A stretch of DNA of 64,000 nt from CALARM01 sp040217695 (GCA_040217695.1 JBEHWO010000001.1:19236-83235); one strand, 5' to 3'. Counted from the stretch's first letter, positions 36,657-45,835 are shown. Numbers and translations: made by a program. The notes: a model not told the origin generated them from the sequence alone.

Positions 36657-39305
36657 ATGAAAGGAATGTTGATATTGAATAATAATTTACCTGAAAGTTA
36701 TAGATATTACGTCCTGGAGAATGGTCTGAAGGTCATATCTATAATAAACAGAAATTTTCCTGTTGTAATCGTATCAGTCCATGCAAATACAGGTTATTGC
36801 TGGGAACCTGACGAACTGGTAGGAATAAGTCATGTAGTGGAACATAACCTGATGCATGCTTCTGAAAAAAGAACGGAAAAAGAAATTTTTTCCATAGATA
36901 GAAGAATGGCGGGAGCCATGTATGATGCAGGCACAAGCTATGATTATACGGAATATCTTCTTACAGTGCCTTCCCAGAATCTTTCAATGGCAATGGATAT
37001 ACTCTGTGACGGTTTCGGAAAACCTGTGTTTCACCCCGAAGTATTTAAGAGTGAAATGGGGGCTATAAAACAGGAAAGTAAACGTAAAATGGATATGCCT
37101 CAGGCCATGCTCAGAGAAAAACTTTATTCCGTTGCATATAAGTTTAATCGCAGAAGACGATGGAGACTCGGGCCGGAAGAAATTTTAAATAAACTTACTC
37201 CCGGGGATTTAGATAAGTATTTCTATGAAAGATATGTACCGAGAAATTATATTCTTGTGGTGGCAGGCGATATCGAGCATGAAACAGTGGAACGTGAAGT
37301 GAGACAGACTTTTGCTCCTCTCCCTGACAGAGAGTTGTCAGGCACTTATTCCCCGGCAGAACCTCCCCAGCATGAAATAAGATATATGGAAATAAGGCGC
37401 CAGGTGGGACAGGTTTACTGGATGTGCGGTTTTCATTCCCCGAAATATCTTCAGAAAGAAAACGGGTCAATGGAACTCCTTGCCATAATCCTGGGACAGG
37501 GATTTAATTCCAGACTTAATCTGAAGGTAAGGGAAGAAAAAGGCCTCGTAGATGAAATAATTGCCAGTGCCTCTGATTTCGATGAAAATACTATGTTCAA
37601 CATATTCATGAAAACCGATACGAAACGATTAAAAGATGCGGAAAAAGCAGTCATGGCAGAAATTTTTGCTTTTGCATACCATCTAGTTACACAGCCGGAA
37701 CTATTGAGAGCCAGAAGTATTATACAGAATAACATATTATTCATTCATGATGATATAAGACAGGAAGTGGGCTTCAAGAGCATAGTAGAAACAAGAACCG
37801 GTTCTTTCCTGAACTGTGATAAATATCTTAACGACATACTTGCCCTTAATTCAGAGGATATCCTGAAAAGTGCAAAGGAATATCTCAGACCTGACAATAT
37901 ATCCGTATGCACTATTATTCCTGAAAAGGATTCTTTTGAGAAAAGAGATTCTGAAGATTTAATACCATCAATCAAAGAGGCTCTTCGGATTGCAGAAGAA
38001 ACAACATATCAATCAGATGAGCAGGTACTTCTGGAAGGAAAAAGTTTAACTCTTTTATTTCCTGAAGGGAAACCTCTTGATAAAATAAAGGAATTCAATC
38101 TCCCTAACGGCCCGGAAATATTACTCCTTGAAAACTCGCGTATTCCCATATTTACTGCAGCATTGCTGTTAAGAGGAGGAAAATCTCAGGAAGATATACA
38201 AAATTGCGGCATAACATCACTTATGCAGTCTGCAATGCTGAAAGGATCCCATGATTTTACCGGTAGAGAACTGCTCGGGAAACTGGAGACACTGGGCGTA
38301 TCTGTGAGACCTGTCATAAAGAATGATTATTTCGGTTTTATACTGAAAGGCACTTCGTGGAATTTCAGGACATCTTTCCAGATACTTCAGGAAATATTAC
38401 TTCATCCGTCATTCCCTTCAGAAGAAATAGAAATTGAAAAAAGAAAGATTCTTGCCAGGATAAGGGGTATAGAAGACAGTCCCAGAGAGCAATGTCTGTC
38501 TTTATTTTCACAGGAAGTGTTCAGAGGCCATCCCTACGGATTACCGCCGGAAGGCATGGAAGAAGTAATAAAACAACTTCAAAGACAGGATCTCCTTAAA
38601 TGGCATGAGCTGATGGTTAAAGGTTCAAATCTTATAGTAGCTTTCGGAGGAGATCTTACGGAAAATAAGATAATGAAGGAAATGAACCTTCTTGAAAGAC
38701 TACCTGCGGGGCAGAAGGCCATTGCACCTGATTATGTCATTAAACCTGTTTATAATCCTGTGGAACATATTGTTTCAAAGAAACGAAACCAGACTTCTAC
38801 AGCCATGGGATATGCCACTGTTCCGTCAGGCCATGATGATTATCCTGTGTTACAGGTCATAAGGGGACTTACAACAGGTGACGGAGGAAGGTTCTGGAAT
38901 GAAATAAGAGGCAAGAGGGGACTTGCCTATGTGATACATACGTACAATCATTTTTACGGTAAAGGCGGCACTTTTATGTCCTATGCTGCCACATCGCCCG
39001 ATACTGCTGCTCTTACGGAAGAGCTTCTTGTGAAAGAATTTAAAAAACTCTATGAAGACCCACCTTCGAAAGAAGAATTAACTCAGGGGAAAAATTATAT
39101 TACCGGTCTTTATCTGGCAGGAGAAAAAACAACCCTTGCAAGGACTGCTGCCCTGGCAGAAGCGGCATGTTACGGAGTAAATAAGGATTATGTTCTTCAA
39201 TATGTAGATAATATAAAGAAAGTTACTGCCGAAAAAGTAGTGGAAGTGGCCGGGAAATATTTTATTCCCGGAGCATATTATAAAGCACAGGTGAAAGGTG
39301 AGTAG
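36657..39305 (+). CDS. M16 family zinc peptidase (full-length, two-half)
   Basis: 882 residues. The inverted zinc motif HxxEH is at H59-E62-H63 (ISHVVEHNLMHAS) with the third ligand Glu in MGAIKQES. The second half repeats the fold without the zinc motif (NGPEILLLENSRIPIFTAAL, then GLAYVIHTYN), as in full-length insulinase-type peptidases that degrade peptides in a closed chamber. No signal peptide. Start is open: the ATG at 36657 lies in AGCTGAT repeats without an SD, and a TTG at 36675 has AAAGGA 9 nt upstream. The stop lies in GTGAAAGGTGAGTAG, i.e. in heptamer-type sequence. Confidence 0.88.
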   Translation: MKGMLILNNNLPESYRYYVLENGLKVISIINRNFPVVIVSVHANTGYCWEPDELVGISHVVEHNLMHASEKRTEKEIFSIDRRMAGAMYDAGTSYDYTEYLLTVPSQNLSMAMDILCDGFGKPVFHPEVFKSEMGAIKQESKRKMDMPQAMLREKLYSVAYKFNRRRRWRLGPEEILNKLTPGDLDKYFYERYVPRNYILVVAGDIEHETVEREVRQTFAPLPDRELSGTYSPAEPPQHEIRYMEIRRQVGQVYWMCGFHSPKYLQKENGSMELLAIILGQGFNSRLNLKVREEKGLVDEIIASASDFDENTMFNIFMKTDTKRLKDAEKAVMAEIFAFAYHLVTQPELLRARSIIQNNILFIHDDIRQEVGFKSIVETRTGSFLNCDKYLNDILALNSEDILKSAKEYLRPDNISVCTIIPEKDSFEKRDSEDLIPSIKEALRIAEETTYQSDEQVLLEGKSLTLLFPEGKPLDKIKEFNLPNGPEILLLENSRIPIFTAALLLRGGKSQEDIQNCGITSLMQSAMLKGSHDFTGRELLGKLETLGVSVRPVIKNDYFGFILKGTSWNFRTSFQILQEILLHPSFPSEEIEIEKRKILARIRGIEDSPREQCLSLFSQEVFRGHPYGLPPEGMEEVIKQLQRQDLLKWHELMVKGSNLIVAFGGDLTENKIMKEMNLLERLPAGQKAIAPDYVIKPVYNPVEHIVSKKRNQTSTAMGYATVPSGHDDYPVLQVIRGLTTGDGGRFWNEIRGKRGLAYVIHTYNHFYGKGGTFMSYAATSPDTAALTEELLVKEFKKLYEDPPSKEELTQGKNYITGLYLAGEKTTLARTAALAEAACYGVNKDYVLQYVDNIKKVTAEKVVEVAGKYFIPGAYYKAQVKGE

Positions 39306-39560
39306 GGCGTGGGGCGTGAGTCGTAAAAATTGAGAAGTGAAAAGTGAAAAGTGAAAAGTGAGAAGTGAAAAGTGAAAAGTGAGAAGTGAAAAGTGAGAAG
39401 TGAGAAGTGAAAAGTGAGAAATGAGAAGTGAAAAGTGAGAAGTGAGAAGTGAGAAGTGAGAAGTGAGAAGTGAGAAGTGAAAAGTGAGAAGTGAAAAGTG
39501 AATGGTGAGAAGTGAGAAGTGAAAAGTGAGAAGTGAATGGTGAGCAGCAGGTTTTACGGC
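39306..39560 (+). repeat. GTGAAAA/GTGAGAA array, about 30 units
   Basis: From 39335 to about 39545 the DNA is an almost unbroken run of 7-bp GTGAAAA and GTGAGAA units with occasional GTGAATG. It directly follows the M16 stop in the sense orientation and gives TGA in each frame about every 21 bp. It is the longest array in the window. Confidence 0.92.
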
Positions 39561-39600
39561 TTACGGCCCAATGATTACAACAGAGAAAGGAAGGTCTGAC

Positions 39601-40305
39601 ATGGATACAGTCAGTTGTCGTGAATGCGGAAGGAAAATAAAATACGGAAAGAAAAGCTGTTTTTACTGCGGTGCCAGTCTGGAAGGACTTGTGCCGGAAT
39701 TGAAATGCAAACAGTGTAATACCGTTAACCCTGATATAAATAAATTCTGCATGGAATGCGGCGGGCCTTTACTTGAAGGAGAAGAACCTCTGAATATACT
39801 GGCCAGTATTCCGCCTCCCGATAGAAATATAGATATAGACGAAGCAGGTGTAAGGGTTATTATATTTGCAGATGAGGTTATGAGAATGGAGAAAGGTTAT
39901 CCTCCTCAGACCTATCAGTTATCGTGGGATTCTATAAAAGAGGTAAATGTATATAGAGTTGAAGAATCGGAAAGTAAGACAGTAAAAAGACAGGCCGGTG
40001 CCGGGGAAAAATTTGCTAAAAATGTATTGAGCCACGCTACGGGAGGGTTCGGAGCACTCCTGACCGGTTCGGGAACAAAAAACGAGACTGTTCAAACTCT
40101 GAAAGAAGCTCTTATCTGTGAAATAATATCGGAAAATATAACTCATCTCATAATAGGTGATAAATTTAATTATGGCAAAACCCTGGGGCCTGAAATGGAA
40201 TATAATATTAAAAATAATTTTGCAAAGGTAGTTAAAAAGATAGTTCAACACTGTAAATCGATAAATATGAACAGAGGAACACAGATTATGATAACCAGAG
40301 GGTAA
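39601..40305 (+). CDS. Double zinc-ribbon protein with PH-like domain
   Basis: Start at the ATG with GGAAGG upstream (the frame extends further only through non-conserved sequence). 234 residues. Two zinc ribbons: C6/C9/C20/C23 and C36/C39/C50/C53. Residues about 75-230 read as a PH-like or Bacterial-PH-type beta domain with a terminal helix (EAGVRVIIFADEVMRM, SWDSIKEVNVYRVEE, EALICEIISENITHLIIGD). No membrane segment. Function unknown; zinc-ribbon modules recur in other proteins of this window (6957, 43808, 52542), suggesting a lineage-specific expansion. Confidence 0.72.
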   Translation: MDTVSCRECGRKIKYGKKSCFYCGASLEGLVPELKCKQCNTVNPDINKFCMECGGPLLEGEEPLNILASIPPPDRNIDIDEAGVRVIIFADEVMRMEKGYPPQTYQLSWDSIKEVNVYRVEESESKTVKRQAGAGEKFAKNVLSHATGGFGALLTGSGTKNETVQTLKEALICEIISENITHLIIGDKFNYGKTLGPEMEYNIKNNFAKVVKKIVQHCKSINMNRGTQIMITRG

Positions 40306-40320
40306 CACTGATTAAAGGAA

Positions 40321-40407
40321 TTTATATGAGAATCGTAACGGGTAACGCTTAACGCGTGACTGGAGAAACAGAACCTCATCTTCGTTGTTACCGGACGGTT
40401 ATGTCAG
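40321..40407. repeat. Type D element, copy 2
   Basis: TATGAGAATCGTAAC, then degraded CGTAACG/CGTGACT units, TGGAGAAACAG, and CTCATCTTCGTTGTTACCGG. Matches the 9512-9596 copy in order and spacing. Confidence 0.65.
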
Positions 40408-40507
40408 ACCGGGTAAAAATAGATTATTATTCTAAAAACTGTGAAGGAAATAGGAAAAATTAGAGAAAATAAGTAATATAATAATGTGTCTGAAAAGCGG
40501 TGATATT

Positions 40508-41653
40508 ATGAGTCTCTTAAATTCCGGCCAGGAAGACGGCTTTATTTCCCCTTATATCATTGGAGATAAAAATCTCAGAGGCATGAAAACTACTGCCCCT
40601 CCTCCTACAAAAGAGAAGGTTAAACCTCCTTTACCTCCCCCTGTCGTAGAAAAACCTGTTCCTGTGAAAGAAGAAATCTTTCTGCCTCCTCCGCCGGAAG
40701 CAGAAAAACCATCTGAACTGCCGCCGCCTCCCGTGAGAAAAAAAAGAGATAAACTGGACCTTGCCGCAGTTTATAATGAACTTCAACTCCCGGAAATGCC
40801 TGTACCTGACAGAATCCAGCCACCTCCTCCCCGTACCATAGAATTTTCGGATTCTGTCATGGGACTCAAAAACCCTGACGGCACCCCTCTGGCTTTTGTT
40901 CAGAAAAAATATCTGGAAATAGAAATAGTGGATCCGAATAAAGGAAAAGAAGGATCTATGGATATTCAGGAAATATACAGGGAAGGTAAAGAAGCAGTCA
41001 TATCAAAGGCAAACAAATTACTGGGGCAGAATATACCTGAAGAGAGCCGTCTGAGGAGTTTTGCCATGCTGGATAAAATGATAATAAAATCTTCTGATCC
41101 ACTGGCAAAGGAAAAACTTAAAGCAGAACTGGTGGTACTGGGTGAAAAATTCATAAGAACCTGTCAGGAACATGATCTGTGGGTAATAATAATTGCTCCT
41201 CATGAAAGACTTTCAAAAATAAAGGTTTACGGCCATCAATTATTCGGCTCAGGAGAAACGGGAAGAGGGGAGTTCCATCGCAGTATGGATGAAATAAGAG
41301 GAGTATTCCGCACCTACAGGGTAAATGAAGATCTTGTATGGAAAATGGTTGCCATAGGAGAAGAACGTATAAACGGCATATACGGAACCACGTCAATCCA
41401 TGAATTTGCCCATGCCTATGATTATGCCTGGCAGATAATGCATAAATCCCAGTTCGGTCTTTCTGTCCAGTTATGGAATACCTTCTATCACAAAAGAACA
41501 GGTTTCGTATCGAAATATGCTTCCCATAAACCGCAGGAATATTTTGCAGAATCGGTAGAAGCATTTTTCCATCCTCAAAATCATGAAGATCTGTTGAAAT
41601 GTGACCCCGGTATGTATAAATATCTGCATGACCTCTTTATCAGTATGCAGTAA
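40508..41653 (+). CDS. Anthrax-lethal-factor-like zinc metallopeptidase with Pro-rich N-terminus
   Basis: Start at the ATG with GGTGAT upstream. 381 residues. The first 110 residues are Pro-rich and disordered (PPLPPPVVEKPVPVKEE). The C-terminal half has a gluzincin site: HExxH at 298-302 in TTSIHEFAHAYDY, and a downstream KPQEYFAESVEAFF supplying the third Glu (E344 or E348), the spacing and motif of the ATLF/Pro-Pro endopeptidase (M34-like) family. No Sec signal or TM is visible, so it is cytosolic or exported by another route. Substrate unknown. A monocistronic gene with repeats on both sides. Confidence 0.75.
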   Translation: MSLLNSGQEDGFISPYIIGDKNLRGMKTTAPPPTKEKVKPPLPPPVVEKPVPVKEEIFLPPPPEAEKPSELPPPPVRKKRDKLDLAAVYNELQLPEMPVPDRIQPPPPRTIEFSDSVMGLKNPDGTPLAFVQKKYLEIEIVDPNKGKEGSMDIQEIYREGKEAVISKANKLLGQNIPEESRLRSFAMLDKMIIKSSDPLAKEKLKAELVVLGEKFIRTCQEHDLWVIIIAPHERLSKIKVYGHQLFGSGETGRGEFHRSMDEIRGVFRTYRVNEDLVWKMVAIGEERINGIYGTTSIHEFAHAYDYAWQIMHKSQFGLSVQLWNTFYHKRTGFVSKYASHKPQEYFAESVEAFFHPQNHEDLLKCDPGMYKYLHDLFISMQ

Positions 41654-41694
41654 CCGATTGGTAATTATAACGGTAAATATTCCGCCGGTTATTG

Positions 41695-41806
41695 TCGTGA
41701 TGCGTGATACTATAATCGTGACGCGTGGTTCGTAATGCGTGTTTTACCGGTACCGGGCGACCACAGGGGGTCGCCTGCTCACTTTTCACTCTTCACTTTT
41801 CACCCT
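41695..41806. repeat. Heptamers and type E palindrome between convergent genes
   Basis: CGTGATG/CGTGACG/CGTAATG units follow the metallopeptidase stop; CACTTTTCA-type units (41782-41806) follow the ABC-F stop on the other strand. Between lies type E: ACCGGTACCGGGCGACCACA then GGGGGTCGCC (41746-41775), a hairpin GGCGACC/GGTCGCC. Type E recurs in opposite orientation at 43721-43763 and 47855-47889, and as a remnant near 17131. Confidence 0.78.
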
Positions 41807-43459
41807 TCACGACTCACCACTCACTCTTAAAAATCCTTTCTCCATTATATAAATCTTCTTAATCCCCAGTCTCTCCATAAAATATCTGTCATGAGTAATT
41901 ACCAGCAGTCCTCCCGTAAATTCACATAGAGCCTCTTCCAGTCTTTCCATGCTGTCTATATCCATATGACTCGTAGGTTCATCCAGAAGAAGGGTATTTA
42001 CCCCCGAAGCCATGAGTTTTACCAGAATCAGTTTAATTCTTTCTCCGTAACTCAGAGATCCCACCTGTTTGAAAACATCTTCACCTTTAAAAAGCATTCT
42101 GTGAAGATAAGTCCTTGCTTCCCCTTCTTCCATATTGATAGAAGAACGAAATTCCTCTATAACTGTTCTTTCCATCCTGAGAGTTTCCGTTTCATCCTGC
42201 GGTAAATATCCGGGAACAGTGCCTGGCCATATGATGACTTCCCCCGAAAAATTTTTAATTTTTCCTGCGATTATCTTCATTAAAGTGCTTTTCCCGGAAC
42301 CGTTCTGACCCGTTATAGCAATCTTTTCACCGCAGGACAGTTCCATAGTGGCACCGGAAAAAAGCCTTCTGCCATCGGGAAGCGAAAAAGCTGCATCTCT
42401 TACAGTGAACAGAGATTTTCCTTTTTTTATATCATCTGCAAGCTTTATTCTTACATTCTCCAGTTCCCATGGTTTATCTATACGGTTTTCTTCGGAAAGC
42501 ATTTTCTGGAGTTTTCTTTCCCTTACGACAGCTTTCCTTGCAACCTTTCTTGCCTTTGACCTGGGGAAAAAGTGTATTGTAGAAAGTTCTGTCTTTATGG
42601 CATAACCTTTGGTATTACTTATATCTGCCTTTATAGCGGCGATTTTTGCCTGCTGTTCATTATAGTTTTCCCTGTGCTTCTCTTTTTCTTTTTCCTGTTC
42701 TTTTACATAAAAGGAATAATTTCCGCTGTAGACTTTTGCTGTGCCGGCCGGTATTGATATATTAATGATATCTGTGGCAACAGTGTCTAAAAATTTCCTG
42801 TCATGAGATACAAAGAGAAGAGAGCCGGGAAAATCAAGCAAAAATTTTTCAAGCCATAAAAGGGATTTAATATCCAGATAATTTGTCGGTTCATCCAGTA
42901 ATAAAAGATCGGGATTTCCTGCAAGAATCCCTGCAAGAGCTACTTTGATCTTCTGACCACCGCTTAAATTCAGGAATTTTATATTACATTCAGGTGTTAT
43001 ATGAGAGTCTATATTCAGTTTTTCAAATATGTGACAGAGATTTTCTCCGTAGAGATAACCGCCGAGTGATTCAAAACCACTCATGGTTTTTTCATAATCA
43101 GCCAGTATGTCCTCTAAACCTTCATTGAAACCGGGATTTTCCATGATTTTTTCGAGCCTGTGAAGTTTTTCCGTATATGGTTTTACAGGCTCCCAGAGAA
43201 AATCCTTTACTGTTATATAAGGTCTGTTATAAAGTTCCGAAAACCCCTGGGGGAGATAACCGGTTCTTATAGTGCCTGTTATTATTTCTCCTCTGTCAGG
43301 TTTTTCTTCACCTGATATCAATTTAAAAAGGGTAGACTTACCGCAGCCGTTTCTGCCTGTTAAGCCTGCCCTCTGACCTTTGTTTATTATAAACGAAATA
43401 TCACTTAATAATTTTCTTGCACCTATATATTTGGTTACAGATTTGAGTTGAAGTATCAT
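41807..43459 (-). CDS. ABC-F family ATPase (ribosome-protection type candidate)
   Basis: 550 residues with two ABC cassettes and no membrane segments: Walker A GRNGCGKST and GQNGSGKST, signatures LSGGQKIKVALAG and LSYGERIKLIL, Walker B LLLDEPTNYLD and LLLDEPTSHMD. Between them a long charged helical linker (about 240-330) corresponds to the P-site tRNA interaction motif. The layout fits antibiotic-resistance ABC-F proteins (Lsa/Vga/Msr type), which displace drugs from the ribosome, but housekeeping translation factors look similar. SD AAAGGAGGG overlaps structured leader RNA (43461-43549), which supports drug-inducible expression. Which drug cannot be told. Confidence 0.88.
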   Translation of the reverse strand: MILQLKSVTKYIGARKLLSDISFIINKGQRAGLTGRNGCGKSTLFKLISGEEKPDRGEIITGTIRTGYLPQGFSELYNRPYITVKDFLWEPVKPYTEKLHRLEKIMENPGFNEGLEDILADYEKTMSGFESLGGYLYGENLCHIFEKLNIDSHITPECNIKFLNLSGGQKIKVALAGILAGNPDLLLLDEPTNYLDIKSLLWLEKFLLDFPGSLLFVSHDRKFLDTVATDIINISIPAGTAKVYSGNYSFYVKEQEKEKEKHRENYNEQQAKIAAIKADISNTKGYAIKTELSTIHFFPRSKARKVARKAVVRERKLQKMLSEENRIDKPWELENVRIKLADDIKKGKSLFTVRDAAFSLPDGRRLFSGATMELSCGEKIAITGQNGSGKSTLMKIIAGKIKNFSGEVIIWPGTVPGYLPQDETETLRMERTVIEEFRSSINMEEGEARTYLHRMLFKGEDVFKQVGSLSYGERIKLILVKLMASGVNTLLLDEPTSHMDIDSMERLEEALCEFTGGLLVITHDRYFMERLGIKKIYIMEKGFLRVSGES

Positions 43460-43460
43460 T

Positions 43461-43549
43461 ATAAGTGTTCCCTCCTTTCAGAAATAAAGAAAGGCTCAGA
43501 GGATGCATATAGGCTGACTGAGAATAATCCTCATAAATGGAACACTTAT
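43461..43549 (-). promoter_or_regulatory. Attenuator-like leader of the ABC-F gene
   Basis: Read 5' to 3' on the minus strand: arm ATAAGTGTTCC (43549-43539), a 12-codon open frame (43534-43496), a small hairpin CCTTTC (43494-43489) / GAAAGG (43479-43474) whose second arm is the first half of the SD, then GGAACACTTAT (43471-43461), a perfect complement of the first arm lying between the SD and the ATG at 43459. Pairing would hide the start region. Confidence 0.62.
43496..43534 (-). CDS. Possible 12-residue leader peptide
   Basis: ATG AGG ATT ATT CTC and on to TGA encodes MRIILSQPICIL. It sits inside the leader described above, ending just before the SD-masking hairpin, as leader peptides of inducible ABC-F and erm genes do. 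No clear SD precedes it, which is the main weakness. Confidence 0.4.
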   Translation of the reverse strand: MRIILSQPICIL

Positions 43550-43645
43550 TTTTTCATCTTCTCACCCCTTAAGGCGTGACGCGTAACGCGTGACATTCAG
43601 TTACGTTCTCAGTATAAAAATTTTTATGGTGAATGTCAAGTGCTT

Positions 43646-43674
43646 TTGCAATAGAAAAAAAGCTATGGTATAAT
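43646..43674 (+). promoter_or_regulatory. Sigma70-type promoter
   Basis: TTGCAA (43646-43651), 17-bp spacer, TATAAT (43669-43674). It would drive the zinc-ribbon gene at 43808, through the repeat block. Confidence 0.68.
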
Positions 43675-43679
43675 TTACG

Positions 43680-43790
43680 TGAGTCGTGAGTAGTTAAGAG
43701 TGAAAAGTGAAGAGTGAAAAGTGAGCAGTAGGGGCGAACCCCCTGTGGTCGCCCGGTACCGGTAAACCACGCGTCACCCGTTACGAATAG
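43680..43790 (+). repeat. GTGAAAA units, type E palindrome, CGTCACC units
   Basis: GTGAGTC/GTGAAAA/GTGAAGA units (43679-43726), type E sequence GGGGCGAACCCCCTGTGGTC and GCCCGGTACCGG (43730-43763), then CGTCACCCGTTACG (43771-43785) before the SD. Here the GTGA block follows a promoter, not a stop codon, an exception to the usual polarity. Confidence 0.82.
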
Positions 43791-43807
43791 AAAGGCAGTG
43801 AGTTCAA

Positions 43808-44287
43808 ATGGCCCTGGCATGTCCAGTATGCAGAAAAGTAGCTATGAAATTAGAAAGAGACCCGGTAAGCGGTCTTGAAATAGACATATGCCCGTCCTGT
43901 TCCGGCATGTGGTTTGATGCAAAGGAATTGAATCAGTTTTTTGAAAGCCCTACCCTCAGAATGAAATTTTTTCTATCTGAAGAATCCATGCCCTTACAGG
44001 CAGTAGGCTATACAATCACAACAAGAGCCAGAATATGTCCGAGATGTAAAATATCTCTCATGGAAAAATTATTCGGTGATGTAACTATAGATGTATGCCA
44101 TAAATGCCAGGGTCTGTGGCTTGATGAAGGAGAACTTCAGAGGATAGTGATTGCCTACAAAAAAGGCCACAGAGGTGATAAAGCAATTTCACAGGAACTG
44201 TCAGTAGGACTGACAGGAAAAGAAGAAAGACCTTCTCTCGGTGAAGTTATTCATGTATTGAAAGCCTTTCTCGGTATAAAATTATAA
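43808..44287 (+). CDS. Tandem TFIIB-type zinc-ribbon protein
   Basis: 159 residues with two zf-TFIIB-like (PF13453-type) ribbons: C5/C8/C28/C31 followed by GMWFDAKEL, and C77/C80/C97/C100 followed by GLWLDEGEL. The motif with Trp after the last Cys pair is diagnostic of this small family. The C-terminal tail is basic then amphipathic. No enzyme domain or membrane segment; may bind nucleic acid or protein, but no function is established. Own promoter at 43646-43674. Confidence 0.83.
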   Translation: MALACPVCRKVAMKLERDPVSGLEIDICPSCSGMWFDAKELNQFFESPTLRMKFFLSEESMPLQAVGYTITTRARICPRCKISLMEKLFGDVTIDVCHKCQGLWLDEGELQRIVIAYKKGHRGDKAISQELSVGLTGKEERPSLGEVIHVLKAFLGIKL

Positions 44288-44407
44288 TAGAGTTTTAGGG
44301 ACTGTAAGAAAATAACTCTGGCAAATTATGGTTTTTGTCCTCGCGTCACGCGTAACGCGTTACGCGTCACGATTGTAAATATGATAAGGTTATTTTTTTA
44401 CAACCCC

Positions 44408-45835
44408 TTACTTTACCCATGCAGCCGGTATAATACCTCTGGAAGAACTGTATTGAGGGTAATTACCCTGAAATTTTCCGTCTTCACTTCCATGTACCGA
44501 ATTACCGGGACAGCAGAGAGTGAATGATTTTCTGTCTGAAGATGTTATATAGATATAAGCCTGGTTTGAAAAAGGACATTTAAGTTCTTTTATATAACCC
44601 AGACGAACAATAGAGGAAATACCCGGGGGATAACAGTTTCTATCTGTAAAGCACATTTCCAGGCCGATTGCTGTGTCCTTTAGATTTCTCATACATTCAT
44701 TTCTTTGCCCTGTTCCGCTTCCCCTCTTTACGGCCGGTATCGTTTTTTCCCTGCTTATATCAGGCGTTTCTGTCCTGGTTTCTCCGCTCAGTTTTAATTG
44801 TTCTGTTCTGTTTGCTTTAATTATGTTAGGTATCACAATAGCTGCCATAATAGATAGTATGGCAAGAACAATCATGAATTCTATAAGGGTACCATCTTTC
44901 TTCTTAGGCGGGGGAGGGGAATGTTTTTTAGGTGACTTTTTTTTCTTAGATTTTACTGCAGGAGTCTTTGGTTGAACCTGCTGTGGAACCTGTTTTTTTA
45001 TTTCTCCTGGTTTACCGGGGAAATGTGATTTTTTATATTGTTCCAGTTTTTCTTTTAATTCAAGCGCACCAATATAACGTTTCAGAGGCTGTAATTGAAT
45101 GGCTCTGTTTATTATGGCCTCCAGTTCATCATCTATTGAAGGATTAAGTGATTTTACTGGAGGAAACTTGAAAGGTGTGAGGGTCGGGTCATATTTTGTG
45201 ACCATCTGAAATAATATGACTCCGAGAGCGAATATATCGGTTTGAATACAGGACTGGCCTCTTCCTTTATACTGCTCAGGTGCCGCATAGCCGGGAGAAC
45301 CGAGCCTGAAAGTGTCTGTATCTTTATCGGGATTATAGTAGCGGCATATACCGAAATCTATAATCATTACTTTTTCCTGTGGTGTTATCATAATATTGGA
45401 TGGTTTAAGATCCTTGTATATAAGTGGCATTTCAAAGGTATTATGGAGATAATTCAAAATATCTGCAAGCTCTATGGTCCATTTAAGTGCTTTCTCTAAA
45501 GGTACTGGCTCTTTGTTTTTATTTATTATATCTTCAAGAGTAGAGCCTTTTACATAATCCATTACAATATAATCATGACCGTCGTGGCTGAAAATACCGT
45601 GCATCTCAGGGAGGCCGGCATGATTAAATCTTGCCATAAATTCTGATTCCCTGTAGAATATCTCTCTGGCAGAATCGTTATTAACCCTGGATTCGGCAGA
45701 GAAATTCAGTTCTTTTACAACCAGTTGTTTACGGTCACTCAGGGTTTCTACAAGATAAACACTGCCCATTGCACCTTTGCCAAGGAGCTTTTTTACTGTA
45801 TATTTATTATGAAGGACTGTGCCGGATTCAAGCAT
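44408..45835 (-). CDS. Serine/threonine kinase fused to a type IV pilin-like domain
   Basis: 475 residues. Hanks kinase (about 10-265): LGKGAMGSVYLVE, K41, IYKDLKPSNIM (Asp142), IIDFG (160-162), GYAAPEQYKG. A Pro/Lys-rich linker (280-313) leads to DGTLIEFMIVLAILSIMAAI (314-333), followed by VIPN: the conserved N-terminal helix of type IV pilins, normally G|FTLIE. The remainder (382-475) resembles a pseudopilin head: CMRNLKDTAIGLEMCFTDRN, YPPGISSIVRLGYIKELKCP, SFTLCCPGN. The +1 residue of the pilin motif is missing, putting Glu at +4, so prepilin peptidase cleavage is doubtful and the helix probably acts as the membrane anchor with the pilin head outside. GTG or other starts are not needed; SD AGAGGT precedes the ATG. 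Confidence 0.88.
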   Translation of the reverse strand: MLESGTVLHNKYTVKKLLGKGAMGSVYLVETLSDRKQLVVKELNFSAESRVNNDSAREIFYRESEFMARFNHAGLPEMHGIFSHDGHDYIVMDYVKGSTLEDIINKNKEPVPLEKALKWTIELADILNYLHNTFEMPLIYKDLKPSNIMITPQEKVMIIDFGICRYYNPDKDTDTFRLGSPGYAAPEQYKGRGQSCIQTDIFALGVILFQMVTKYDPTLTPFKFPPVKSLNPSIDDELEAIINRAIQLQPLKRYIGALELKEKLEQYKKSHFPGKPGEIKKQVPQQVQPKTPAVKSKKKKSPKKHSPPPPKKKDGTLIEFMIVLAILSIMAAIVIPNIIKANRTEQLKLSGETRTETPDISREKTIPAVKRGSGTGQRNECMRNLKDTAIGLEMCFTDRNCYPPGISSIVRLGYIKELKCPFSNQAYIYITSSDRKSFTLCCPGNSVHGSEDGKFQGNYPQYSSSRGIIPAAWVK

